DNA of 42,707 nt from Vicinamibacterales bacterium (lineage in GTDB: Bacteria; Acidobacteriota; Vicinamibacteria; Vicinamibacterales; UBA8438), in NCBI GenBank assembly GCA_958296065.1, contig CATQHX010000009.1, positions 1 to 42,707 of the forward strand, given 5' to 3'. Positions 34,145 to 41,608 of this stretch are shown one piece after another. The position numbers and the translations under genes were made by a program. Position 1 is the stretch's first letter. Each line of letters begins with the position of its first letter. The notes below the pieces were generated by a model that worked only from the letters and a program-made list of their open reading frames with translations, made no database searches and was not told the DNA's origin.

Positions 34145-34852
34145 TCACCCGCGGGCGTCGTCGCTCTCGATACGGCCGTCGACGAGCCGCACCAGTCGGC
34201 GCGCGCGGGCCATGACTCGCGGATCGTGGGTCGAGAACAGGAAGGTGACCCGCTTCTCCCGGTTCAGGGTCTCCATCATCTCCAGCAGCGACTCGGCGGT
34301 GGACGAGTCGACGTTGGCGGTCGGCTCGTCGGCAAGCACCACGGCCGGACGGGATGCGATGGCCCGCGCGATCGCCACGCGCTGCTGCTGGCCGCCGGAC
34401 AGCTCCGACGGCCGCCGGTGCTCCATCCCTTCGAGCCCGACCCGGGCCAGCAGCTCCATCACCCGCTCCCGGCGCTCGTCCTCGGCGACCCCCTGGACGG
34501 CCATCACGATCTCGGCGTTCTCGTAGGCGCTGAGGATCGGCAGCAGGTTGTAGGCCTGGAACACGAAGCCGATGCGGTCGCGGCGCAGGCGGCTGAGCTC
34601 CTTGCGGGTGAGCGTCCCGAGGTCCGAACCCTCCAGTCGGACCGTGCCCGACGTCGGCGTGTCGAGGGCGCCGATCAGGTTGAGCGCGGTCGTCTTGCCG
34701 GACCCCGACGGGCCGCTGATGGCGGTGAACTCCCCGCTGCCCACGGTCATCGTGAGGCCGCGCAGCGCCTCCACGCGCTGATCCCCCTGCTGGTAGACCT
34801 TCGTGACGTCCTCGAGCGCGACGACGGGACCATCACCGTTGCCACCGTTCAT
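34145..34852 (-). CDS. LolD/MacB-type ABC transporter ATPase (235 aa)
   Basis: ABC ATPase with Walker A GPSGSGKTT (47-55), Q-loop FVFQAYNLLP, signature LSGGQQQR (151-158), Walker B VVLADEPTANVD and switch His in FSTHDP. The Q-loop and length fit the LolD/MacB/SalX cluster that powers FtsX-like permeases, here the two genes immediately upstream. The complex probably moves lipoproteins or other envelope substrates. Start 34852 has TAGGAG six bases upstream; that ribosome site overlaps the left end of dispersed repeat copy E. The 34853-34960 extension in this frame only translates the repeat. Confidence 0.94.
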   Translation of the reverse strand: MNGGNGDGPVVALEDVTKVYQQGDQRVEALRGLTMTVGSGEFTAISGPSGSGKTTALNLIGALDTPTSGTVRLEGSDLGTLTRKELSRLRRDRIGFVFQAYNLLPILSAYENAEIVMAVQGVAEDERRERVMELLARVGLEGMEHRRPSELSGGQQQRVAIARAIASRPAVVLADEPTANVDSSTAESLLEMMETLNREKRVTFLFSTHDPRVMARARRLVRLVDGRIESDDARG

Positions 34853-34860
34853 GGAGTCTC

Positions 34861-34970
34861 CTAACGCCCCGACACGCCTCGCTGGCTCGGCGTTTCGGCC
34901 CAGCCCCCCCGCTCCATGAGCTTGCGCCTCGGCACTTCGCTTCGCTGCGTTCTGCGGCACAAGCTCCTAG
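34861..34970. repeat. Dispersed two-hairpin repeat, copy E
   Basis: A 110-bp copy in forward orientation between two ABC transporter genes. The left end is CTAA, the right end CTAG (34967-34970), whose complement is the TAG stop of the permease gene. Hairpin 2 arms are GAGCTTGCGCC (34918-34928) and GGCACAAGCTC (34956-34966); compared with copy B, two base pairs differ on both sides in a compensating way. The left end helps form the ribosome site of the ATPase gene. Confidence 0.85.
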
Positions 34971-36214
34971 ACCAACCGAATCGTCTCCACCGGATCGGAC
35001 TGTCCCGCCCGCCAGGCGGGATAGACGCCGGACAGCAGGATGGCGGCAAGCGCCGAGACGCCGATGAGGGTCACGCTCTCGCCGTAGATGCCGACCTGCA
35101 GGGTGGTCGACATGCCGACGCCTGCGACCTCCATCTGGTCCGCCGGGATCATGCCCGATACGTCGATGCCCGTCGACGCGAGATAGAGATACGGTCCGAC
35201 GGTGACGGCGGCGGCCGCGGTCAGGCCGATGACGGCCAGCCAGGCGCTCTCGAGCATGATCAACCGGAAGAGCTGCCCCGGACTGAAGCCGACGGCGAGC
35301 ATGATGCCGAACTCGCGCAGTCGCTCCATGACGCTGACGAAAAGCGTGTTGAAGATCCCGGCCGCCACGAGCACGGCGAGCACCAGCATCATCACCTTGG
35401 CGCCGCCCACCTTCATGGCGATGAAGACGGCCAGGTCCGGCTGCAGCTCGTGCCACGCCAGGACGGCGACGTCCGCCGGGGCCTCGGCGCCGAGCGCGGC
35501 GACCGCGGCGTCGCTGGCGCGCTGATCGTCGACGAACGCGGCGATCTGGATCGCCTCGTCGGGGGCGAAGCCGACCACCTCGCGCAGGGTATCTATCGGC
35601 AGCAGGCAGATGCCCGCGTCGACGCTGGGCGAGCCGGTGCGCACGATGCCGGAGACGCGTGCCAGGGCGCTGACGATCTCGCCCTCCTTGTCCGCCAGCG
35701 TGTAGACCAGCTTCGACCCGAGTTCCACGTCCAGGTTCGAGGCGAGCCTCTCGCCCAGGATGATGCCGCCGTCGGTCGACGAGGCGAAGAACTCGCCCTC
35801 GACGATTGCCTCGATGAGCGACAGCGTCTCCTCGTCCTCCTGCTCGGGAGAGACCGCAATGAAGCCGGCGCCGAGGTTCTCGCGCGCGGTCGCGAGCATG
35901 GCGAACCCGGTGACGCGCTCCACGACCCGGATGACGCGCGGGTCGTCGGCGGCAAGGCGCTTGAGGGCGTCCGTCCCCTGCACCGTGCGCGTCAACGCCG
36001 GGCTGTCGAGGTACTCCGGATGCTGCATCGTCACGTGCCCGGCGCCCAGCCGCGCCGCCAGCCGGATCATGTCGGCCCAGTTGCGATCCTGCATCGCCAT
36101 CATGATGACGGCCAGGAAGACGCCGAAGACGATTGCCGACAGCGTGATGTACGTGCGGCGGCGGTTGCGCCACAGGTTGCGCCACGCCATCGTCGGAAGA
36201 CTGCTGCCCTTCAT
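34967..36214 (-). CDS. FtsX/MacB-like ABC permease, LolC/E type (415 aa)
   Basis: Inner-membrane permease with one N-terminal membrane helix (RNLWRNRRRTYITLSAIVFG), a periplasmic MacB-PCD domain of about 220 residues and three C-terminal helices forming the FtsX domain (MERLREFGIMLAVGFSPGQL is the usual coupling region). It pairs with the permease 20 bp upstream and the ATPase downstream. LolCE-like complexes extract lipoproteins; MacB-like ones power efflux. ATG 36214 has AGGTGG upstream and starts the family N-terminus. The stop TAG is provided by repeat copy E, which separates it from the ATPase gene by 114 bp. Confidence 0.92.
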   Translation of the reverse strand: MKGSSLPTMAWRNLWRNRRRTYITLSAIVFGVFLAVIMMAMQDRNWADMIRLAARLGAGHVTMQHPEYLDSPALTRTVQGTDALKRLAADDPRVIRVVERVTGFAMLATARENLGAGFIAVSPEQEDEETLSLIEAIVEGEFFASSTDGGIILGERLASNLDVELGSKLVYTLADKEGEIVSALARVSGIVRTGSPSVDAGICLLPIDTLREVVGFAPDEAIQIAAFVDDQRASDAAVAALGAEAPADVAVLAWHELQPDLAVFIAMKVGGAKVMMLVLAVLVAAGIFNTLFVSVMERLREFGIMLAVGFSPGQLFRLIMLESAWLAVIGLTAAAAVTVGPYLYLASTGIDVSGMIPADQMEVAGVGMSTTLQVGIYGESVTLIGVSALAAILLSGVYPAWRAGQSDPVETIRLV

Positions 36215-36234
36215 CGCGCCACCTTCATTCCGAG

Positions 36235-37449
36235 TCACTGATGCCGCATCGCCTCGACGGGACTGATGCGCGCCGCCTTCAGGGCGGGGTAGATCACCGC
36301 CAGCAGAACCAGAACGACCAGGTTCGCCGTCGGCGCCGCGAACGTGGCCGGCGTCACGGCCGCCCGCCAGACCGTCGCGAACGAGGCGCTCAGCACCTGC
36401 ACCCCGCCTAGCGCGCCCGTGTCGATGCCGAACTCGACCAGGTACCACAGCGTGGGGACGGCCAAGGCCGCACCGACCGCCAGGGCGAGGCCGGTCTGCA
36501 GCCCGCTCTCCACGAAGATGAGCCCCAGCACCTGGCTCGGCTCGACGCCGAGCGCCTTCAGCACGCCGAACTCGCGGATGCGCTCGAACACCGCCATCAG
36601 CATCGCGTTGAGGATGAGAATCGCGACCACGATGTAGATGACCGCGGAGATGATCTGCATCGACGCGCTGGCGGAGTCGAGATAGGTCGCCAGCGTCGGC
36701 AGCAGCGCCCGCCAGGACCGCGCGTCGAGGTCGGGGGCCAGCCCCTGCACGGTCTCGACGGCCGCCGCCAGCTCGAGGTCGTCCGGCTTGCGCACCACTA
36801 TCCGGTGCGCGCCCGACGGCATGACGAACAGCTCGCGAAACGCCGCCTCGGTGAGAAAGACCGTGGACCGGTCCACGGCGTCGCTCACGCTCTGCAGAAT
36901 GCCGCGCACGGCGTAGAGATCGTTCGCGATGCTGCCGTCGGCCGCCTGGCTCAGGACGATCAGCTCGCCGCCGAGAGCAAGGTCGAGCGATCTGGCGAGA
37001 CGCCGCCCGACGACGACGCCGTAGGGATCGTCGTCATCGAGCCATGCTCCCTCGCCGAGTCGTGTCGAGATGGAGCTGACGCCGGCATCGTCCCCCACGT
37101 TCACTCCTTGCAGCGACGCGCCGGCAGCCGACACGCCGGCCGCGGCAAGCCCACCGCCGACCAGGCGCGCACTCGCGCGGAACCCGGCCGCCTCCAGCGC
37201 GGGCATCAGGGCGTCGACATCGTCGATGCGCGTGTAGAGCGAGGGGTCGTCGAGGTAGGTCGGCGCGTGGATCTGCAGGTCGCCGATCTCGACGTCGATC
37301 ACCGTCCGCTCCATGTCGGCCAGCAGGCCCTGGAGCATCGCGAACCAGACGACCATGGCGAAGAAGCCGAAGGCCATCGCGGCCACCGTGACCACGGTGC
37401 GCCGGCGGTTGCGGCCGATGTTCCGCCACGCCATCTTCAGGACGTTCAT
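36235..37449 (-). CDS. FtsX/MacB-like ABC permease, second subunit (404 aa)
   Basis: Paralogous permease of the same transporter. N-terminal helix RNIGRNRRRTVVTVAAMAFG, a periplasmic domain starting DLQIHAPTYLDDP, and C-terminal helices with FERIREFGVLKALGVEPSQV as the coupling segment. The last residues SPVEAMRHQ match FtsX-family ends. Two different permeases plus one ATPase suggest a heterodimeric LolCDE-like assembly. The start is only 4 bp from the stop of the PDLQG-family gene 37454-38503, so the secreted protein and transporter are very likely in one transcript. Confidence 0.92.
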   Translation of the reverse strand: MNVLKMAWRNIGRNRRRTVVTVAAMAFGFFAMVVWFAMLQGLLADMERTVIDVEIGDLQIHAPTYLDDPSLYTRIDDVDALMPALEAAGFRASARLVGGGLAAAGVSAAGASLQGVNVGDDAGVSSISTRLGEGAWLDDDDPYGVVVGRRLARSLDLALGGELIVLSQAADGSIANDLYAVRGILQSVSDAVDRSTVFLTEAAFRELFVMPSGAHRIVVRKPDDLELAAAVETVQGLAPDLDARSWRALLPTLATYLDSASASMQIISAVIYIVVAILILNAMLMAVFERIREFGVLKALGVEPSQVLGLIFVESGLQTGLALAVGAALAVPTLWYLVEFGIDTGALGGVQVLSASFATVWRAAVTPATFAAPTANLVVLVLLAVIYPALKAARISPVEAMRHQ

Positions 37450-37453
37450 GCGG

Positions 37454-38503
37454 TCAACGCGACGCTCCCTCGCCGCCGGCGGCCATCCGCTCCTCCGCCC
37501 GCGCGCCGCTCAGCATGTTGACGATGCTGTAGTTGCCCTCGTGGCAGGCGTACTCGAAGAGCGATTCGTCGGTGCGCCGCAACGGCAGCTCGCCGGACCA
37601 CGGGCTCGTCCAGCGCGTCGGGTCCTCGACGGTGAACTCGTAGCGGAGCGTGTCGGCGTCGACCCGGGTGAAGCGCTCGATCACGCGCAGACTCTCCGTG
37701 CGCCCGCCGTTGGCAGCGCGGATCCGGACCACGTCGTTGCCGAACGACGAGCCCTCCTCGCTGCGGGCGATGTTGCGGGTCTCGACCACCAGGGTGTCGC
37801 CCTCCCAGCGGCCGCGCATCTCGCCCAGCCACTGCGGAATCGGCCGGCCGAGGCGCGGGCGACCGTCGAGCGGAATGATGCGCGTGTCGTGGATCATCTC
37901 GACCTGGATGGCGACGTACTCGGGCGTCTGCAGGATCAGGTAGTTGTTGTTGTAGCCGGTCGGCAGCATCGGCGGCCCCACCGACCACAGCATGCAGCGG
38001 TCGTTCAGGTCCATGTCGGTCCAGGTGTCCGCCTCGCCGCGCATGCTGCGTGCAGCCAGCCGCGCGTCCTCGTCCTGCTGCGCCTCGAAGGTCAGCGGCG
38101 GGATCCGGCCGTCGGGCGGGTCGACGACGATAGACGTCCGGCCGGTCGACGTCGTGCCCCGATCCAGCCAGAAGTTGTTGTAGAAGCCGGGCGCGCCGTC
38201 CTCGCCGACGTCCACGCTCTCGGTGGCCCCGGTCCGTCGCGCCGGCCGCGCCGCCAACTCAGCGTTGCGGTCGAGAACCTCCCGCTCGAGGCTCGCCACC
38301 TCCTCGGCGCTCAGCAACGCGCGGTCGGCCAGCTCGGCGGGGCGCTGCAGCGGGGTGATCGTCTTGCTGGTGTAGGTGCCCTGCAAATCCGGATGGCCCC
38401 ATGGCGTGCGCGGCGCCGTCTCCTGAGCGGTCGCTGCGATTGGAACCAGCGCGCCCGCAGCGAGCACGAGCGCCAATGCCGCGACGAGAGATCGCAACTT
38501 CAT
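37454..38503 (-). CDS. PDLQG-family exported protein, stand-alone copy 2 (349 aa)
   Basis: Signal peptide (LVAALALVLAAGALVP, ending ATAQ), then TPWGHPDLQGTYTSKTITPL, SIVVDPPDGRIPPL, RWEGDTLVVETRNI, LRYEFTVEDPTRW and EYACHEGNYSIVNML. It keeps the two family Cys (NDRCMLW, ACHE). Of the stand-alone copies it is closest in layout to the fused domain, sharing a long FYNNFWLDRGT block. ATG 38503 follows GGAGGGAAAG. It lies 4 bp upstream of an ABC permease gene, which may be functional linkage to envelope export. Enzymatic role unknown. Confidence 0.87.
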   Translation of the reverse strand: MKLRSLVAALALVLAAGALVPIAATAQETAPRTPWGHPDLQGTYTSKTITPLQRPAELADRALLSAEEVASLEREVLDRNAELAARPARRTGATESVDVGEDGAPGFYNNFWLDRGTTSTGRTSIVVDPPDGRIPPLTFEAQQDEDARLAARSMRGEADTWTDMDLNDRCMLWSVGPPMLPTGYNNNYLILQTPEYVAIQVEMIHDTRIIPLDGRPRLGRPIPQWLGEMRGRWEGDTLVVETRNIARSEEGSSFGNDVVRIRAANGGRTESLRVIERFTRVDADTLRYEFTVEDPTRWTSPWSGELPLRRTDESLFEYACHEGNYSIVNMLSGARAEERMAAGGEGASR

Positions 38504-38681
38504 CTTTCCCTCCGTAAAGCCCGCCCTGCCGTGCCGAGCCGGGAGCCGGCACTCGGAACTGCGCACTGGAACGGACCGAGCTCACACCGTCCACTCCCTG
38601 TGGCTGCACGGCGCACCACCGGCGCCGCCACCCTCGGAACCGGGCGCACGGCTCGCGGGCCGGCGGGAGCCGCGCCAGCAC

Positions 38682-39119
38682 CTACTCCGGCTCGGTCGGG
38701 TCCCGCCCGTCGCGCGGCGCGCCGGTGCCCGACGATCCCAGGAACAGCTTGCTGCCGTCGATGAACGTCACGTCCCGGCCGTTGGCCTTCTGCGACCCGT
38801 CCTTGGCCCGGAATCCCTCGACGAACACCTCGGTGCCCGCGAGCAGTGAGTCCCGCGTGAAGCCCCGGCGCAGCAGCGAGGTAGGCGGCCCGCCCTCGAT
38901 CATCCAGCGCTGCGCGGTCCCGTCGTCCTGAGGCACGTCGATGTGAATCCAGGTATGGGGATTGACCCATTCCATCCGGACCACCGTCCCGGTCAGCTCG
39001 ACCGGGTTGCTCGCGTCGAACTCCGCCGCGAAGGCGTGGTGCGCCCCCGCCGGCGCCGTGGCGGCCATCGCCAGCAGCGCACCGGCGGCAATCCCGACGA
39101 GTGCGTGTACGGCTCGCAT
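38682..39119 (-). CDS. DUF6152-family exported protein (145 aa)
   Basis: Small exported protein with a signal peptide (LVGIAAGALLAMAATAPAGA) followed directly by HHAFAAEFDASNPVEL, then VVRMEWVNPHTWIHIDVP. These match the DUF6152 family, whose function is unknown; the HH immediately after cleavage and NPH could bind metal. It is about 110 residues after processing. ATG 39119 is preferred because GGAG lies seven bases upstream; an ATG at 39137 adds six residues. It sits between two PDLQG-family genes in the same orientation, 41 bp from the upstream one and 178 bp from the downstream one. Confidence 0.85.
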   Translation of the reverse strand: MRAVHALVGIAAGALLAMAATAPAGAHHAFAAEFDASNPVELTGTVVRMEWVNPHTWIHIDVPQDDGTAQRWMIEGGPPTSLLRRGFTRDSLLAGTEVFVEGFRAKDGSQKANGRDVTFIDGSKLFLGSSGTGAPRDGRDPTEPE

Positions 39120-39160
39120 CGTCCTCTCCTTCTGCATCGAAATCTCCACTCCGGCGCGGT

Positions 39161-40378
39161 TCAGCGGCCTTCCTGGTTCGCGGCCTCCCAGGCCCGCAGC
39201 TCTTCCCGCTTCTCTTCCAGCTCGCCCTCGCGCACGCCCGCCTCGCGCAGCGCCTCGTCGAGCGCCCACGCGTGGTCGACGCGCGCGCCGCGGATGGCGT
39301 TGATCATCCCGTAGTTGTGCTCGTGGCAGGCGTACTCGAAGATCCGATCCTGGAAGCCGGCCTGGCTCCACTCGTCGAGGGAGAAATAGTTGACGGCGGT
39401 CCAGGGCCGCACGAATACGGAGGGGTCCTCCACCGTGTATTGGTACTCCAGCGTCTCCCCGTCGATGCGGGTGAAGCGCTCGGTGAGCCGCAGCGTCTCG
39501 CCGGTGCCCAAGTAGTAGTGCACGTGGGCGGACCCGCCGAACGGGCCGCCGTGCGCGGGGGCGACGTTCTTCACCGTGTTCTTGAAGTTGGCGGTCTCGA
39601 CGACCAGGGTGTCGCCCTCCCAGCGCCCGCGCGAGTAGCCGTTCCACTGGCGGATGTCGGATCCGACGGGCGTCGGGTCATTGACCGGGATGATGCGCAC
39701 GTAGCCGTACGGCATCACGATGGACACGTAGCCGGGGCTCTGCACGATCTCCTTGACCGGCTGCTGCGAGCTGCCGAGCATCTCGCCCGGCAGGCCGTTG
39801 CGTGTGATGCAGCGCTCCGACAGGCCCCGGTCCTCCCAGTCGTCCGCCTGGGTCCGCGCGCGCCGCTCGGCCTCGCGCCGCTCCCACGTCGCCAGCGCCT
39901 CGCGCGTCAGCGGGGGCATCTGCCCGTCGCGCGGCTCGATGATCTGCGACGTGCGCAGGGACAGCCGCGGCGAGGTGGGGTCGGCGCTCCAGAAGGCGTT
40001 GTACTCGGCTCCCTGGATGCGGAAGCCGGGCCGGCCGTCGTCGGGCCGGTCGGACCGCGCGTAGCGCTGCACGTCCTGCTCCACGAGCTCGGCCGCGAGC
40101 AGGTCGTCGTCGTCGTCGCTCACGATGCGGCGCAGGCCCAGCCGCTCGCGCTCGGCCGCCTCCTCGGCGGTCATGAACTCCCGGTCGCCGAACTCCGGCG
40201 GCCGTTCCAGCGGCGTGTAGGTCCGCGTGTCCCACAGCCCCTGCAGGTCCGGATCGCCCCACGGGGTCCGCGGCGCGTCGTAGTCGTCCTGCGCCTGCCC
40301 GGCGGCCGGGGCCGCCGCCAGCAAGCCGACCGCGAACACGAACGCCAGCAGTCCGGCCGCCAGCCCTCGAAATCTCAC
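39161..40378 (-). CDS. PDLQG-family exported protein, stand-alone copy 3 (405 aa)
   Basis: Starts with GTG at 40378 (GGGAGG seven bases upstream), signal peptide LLAFVFAVGLLAAAPA, then TPWGDPDLQGLWDTRTYTPL. Also present are QIIEPRDGQMPPL, RWEGDTLVVETANF, LEYQYTVEDPSVF and EYACHEHNYGMINAI. Both family Cys are kept (SERCITR, ACHEHNY). Longest of the stand-alone copies, with an extra acidic stretch SDDDDD near 87-92 and a charged helical C-terminus (ELEEKREELRAW). Its start is 13 bp from the stop of the upstream copy, so they are co-transcribed. Function unknown. Confidence 0.86.
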   Translation of the reverse strand: MRFRGLAAGLLAFVFAVGLLAAAPAAGQAQDDYDAPRTPWGDPDLQGLWDTRTYTPLERPPEFGDREFMTAEEAAERERLGLRRIVSDDDDDLLAAELVEQDVQRYARSDRPDDGRPGFRIQGAEYNAFWSADPTSPRLSLRTSQIIEPRDGQMPPLTREALATWERREAERRARTQADDWEDRGLSERCITRNGLPGEMLGSSQQPVKEIVQSPGYVSIVMPYGYVRIIPVNDPTPVGSDIRQWNGYSRGRWEGDTLVVETANFKNTVKNVAPAHGGPFGGSAHVHYYLGTGETLRLTERFTRIDGETLEYQYTVEDPSVFVRPWTAVNYFSLDEWSQAGFQDRIFEYACHEHNYGMINAIRGARVDHAWALDEALREAGVREGELEEKREELRAWEAANQEGR

Positions 40379-40391
40379 CTTCGCACCTCCC

Positions 40392-41282
40392 TCAGCGGGC
40401 CGGCTCGTCGGCCAGGCCCCCGTACACGTACTCCTCGGCGAGGTCCACGCACTTGAACTCGAGCAGGCGCACGTTCTCCTCGATGCGGCGATACAGGGGA
40501 AACCGGATGGTCCACGGCCGCGTGAACACCGCCTCGTCCTCGATCGTCGCCTCGTACTGCATGTGGAACGGGCTGATCGGCGTGTAGCGCTCGATCACGC
40601 GCAACCCCGCGCTGTGGTGATTGCCGGCCCGGTCGAACCACGACAGGTCGTGAAAGCCGGTCACCTCGACCACCAGCGTGTCGCCCTCCCAGTGGGCGTT
40701 CGACCAGCCCATCCAGAAATCGACGGGCGACGGCATCGTGCCCCCGATGGGAATCGTGCGGTTGGCGTTGGCGAACTGGTAGGCGATGACGATGCGGTCG
40801 GTGCTCTGGATGATCTGGAACGGGAAGGGCATGTAGGTGGCGCGCGGCACCCCCGGCATGTAGCACTTCGCCTCCGGATCCCCGACCGTGTTGATGTTGT
40901 CCGGATCGACGGTCAAGCGGTTGCCGGCGTTCTCCTCCCGCTTGGCCAGCGCCTCCGGCCGGTAGGGAATCCGGCCCCCCACGACCACGCTCTGGCCCGG
41001 CGGCTGCGCGCCCCATATGCCGAGCAGGCGCGGGAACTCACCAGCCTCGGCGCCGTGGTCCTCCAGGTTCCAGTTGGCGGTGACGAACGCCTGCCAGATC
41101 CCGGAGAGGTCGGGATTCGAGGTTCCGGGCAGGCGCGGGGCCCGATAGAGAGTACTCTGCGCGGCGGCCGGCAGGCCCGACAACCAGAGGACGGCGACCG
41201 CCGCGGCGACCGCCGTGGCCGCCGCGATCCACCCCGGCCGCCAGCGGCGACGGATTGCTCGCATCCTGAAAGCGTTGGGCAT
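40392..41282 (-). CDS. PDLQG-family exported protein, divergent copy 4 (296 aa)
   Basis: First gene of the leftward run. Basic N-terminus (RAIRRRWRPG) and hydrophobic segment ending AAAQ form a signal peptide. The N-motif is degenerate (GTSNPDLSGIWQAF), but HWEGDTLVVEVTGF, LRVIERYTPI, EDEAVFTRPW and the two Cys (EAKCYMPG, EFKCVDL) are kept; the ACHE motif is replaced by KCVD. ATG 41282 has GGAGG about nine bases upstream. The longer frame to 41585 is not protein-like. It is the most diverged member in the window, which may mean a different ligand or substrate. Confidence 0.82.
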   Translation of the reverse strand: MPNAFRMRAIRRRWRPGWIAAATAVAAAVAVLWLSGLPAAAQSTLYRAPRLPGTSNPDLSGIWQAFVTANWNLEDHGAEAGEFPRLLGIWGAQPPGQSVVVGGRIPYRPEALAKREENAGNRLTVDPDNINTVGDPEAKCYMPGVPRATYMPFPFQIIQSTDRIVIAYQFANANRTIPIGGTMPSPVDFWMGWSNAHWEGDTLVVEVTGFHDLSWFDRAGNHHSAGLRVIERYTPISPFHMQYEATIEDEAVFTRPWTIRFPLYRRIEENVRLLEFKCVDLAEEYVYGGLADEPAR

Positions 41283-41608
41283 CTCGATCCGACCTCCTCC
41301 CGAGACACGCGCACAGCGGCGTTGCGCCCATGCTACGCCCTCGAAGGACGGGTCGCAACCGGAGCCGCGAGAACCGACGGCCGCAGGCTCGACGCTCGCC
41401 GGCCGTCCGCGGGGAACACCGGAACCCCACCGGCATCCCCGATCTCGCCGCCGCCGGTTGCGCTGTCGGGTAACCTGAACGGCAGCGCAAGAGACACGGA
41501 CGGTCGAACCCGCGACCTCCGTTCTCCGGCTTGCAGCCAGGCGCCGGCGGACACGACCCGGGCATGGTGTGGCGCCGTTGGACACGACCCGCTACCAGGA
41601 GGCTGACG
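41283..41608. other. Divergent intergenic region with direct repeat
   Basis: 326 bp between the leftward PDLQG copy 4 and the rightward LVIVD gene. It should contain both promoters. No gene-like frame with a ribosome site was found, and frames running through it are arginine- and glycine-rich shadows. The only distinct structure seen is the direct repeat at 41540-41591. Confidence 0.5.
41540..41591. repeat. Near-perfect 21-bp direct repeat upstream of LVIVD gene
   Basis: Two 21-base copies (41540-41560 and 41571-41591), both starting GGCGCCG and ending GGACACGACCCG, differ at two positions and are 31 bases apart centre to centre, close to three helical turns. The second copy ends 17 bases before the ATG at 41609, just ahead of the AGGAGG ribosome site. 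Such same-face spacing is seen in operator pairs, but a chance duplication is possible. Confidence 0.5.

Noticed and set aside
34853..34960. Longer N-terminus of the ABC ATPase
   Set aside because: It translates repeat copy E; a good ribosome site and the family start support 34852.
41283..41585. Extension of PDLQG copy 4 upstream of 41282
   Set aside because: No signal peptide or family match; ATG 41282 has a GGAGG site and a clear signal peptide.
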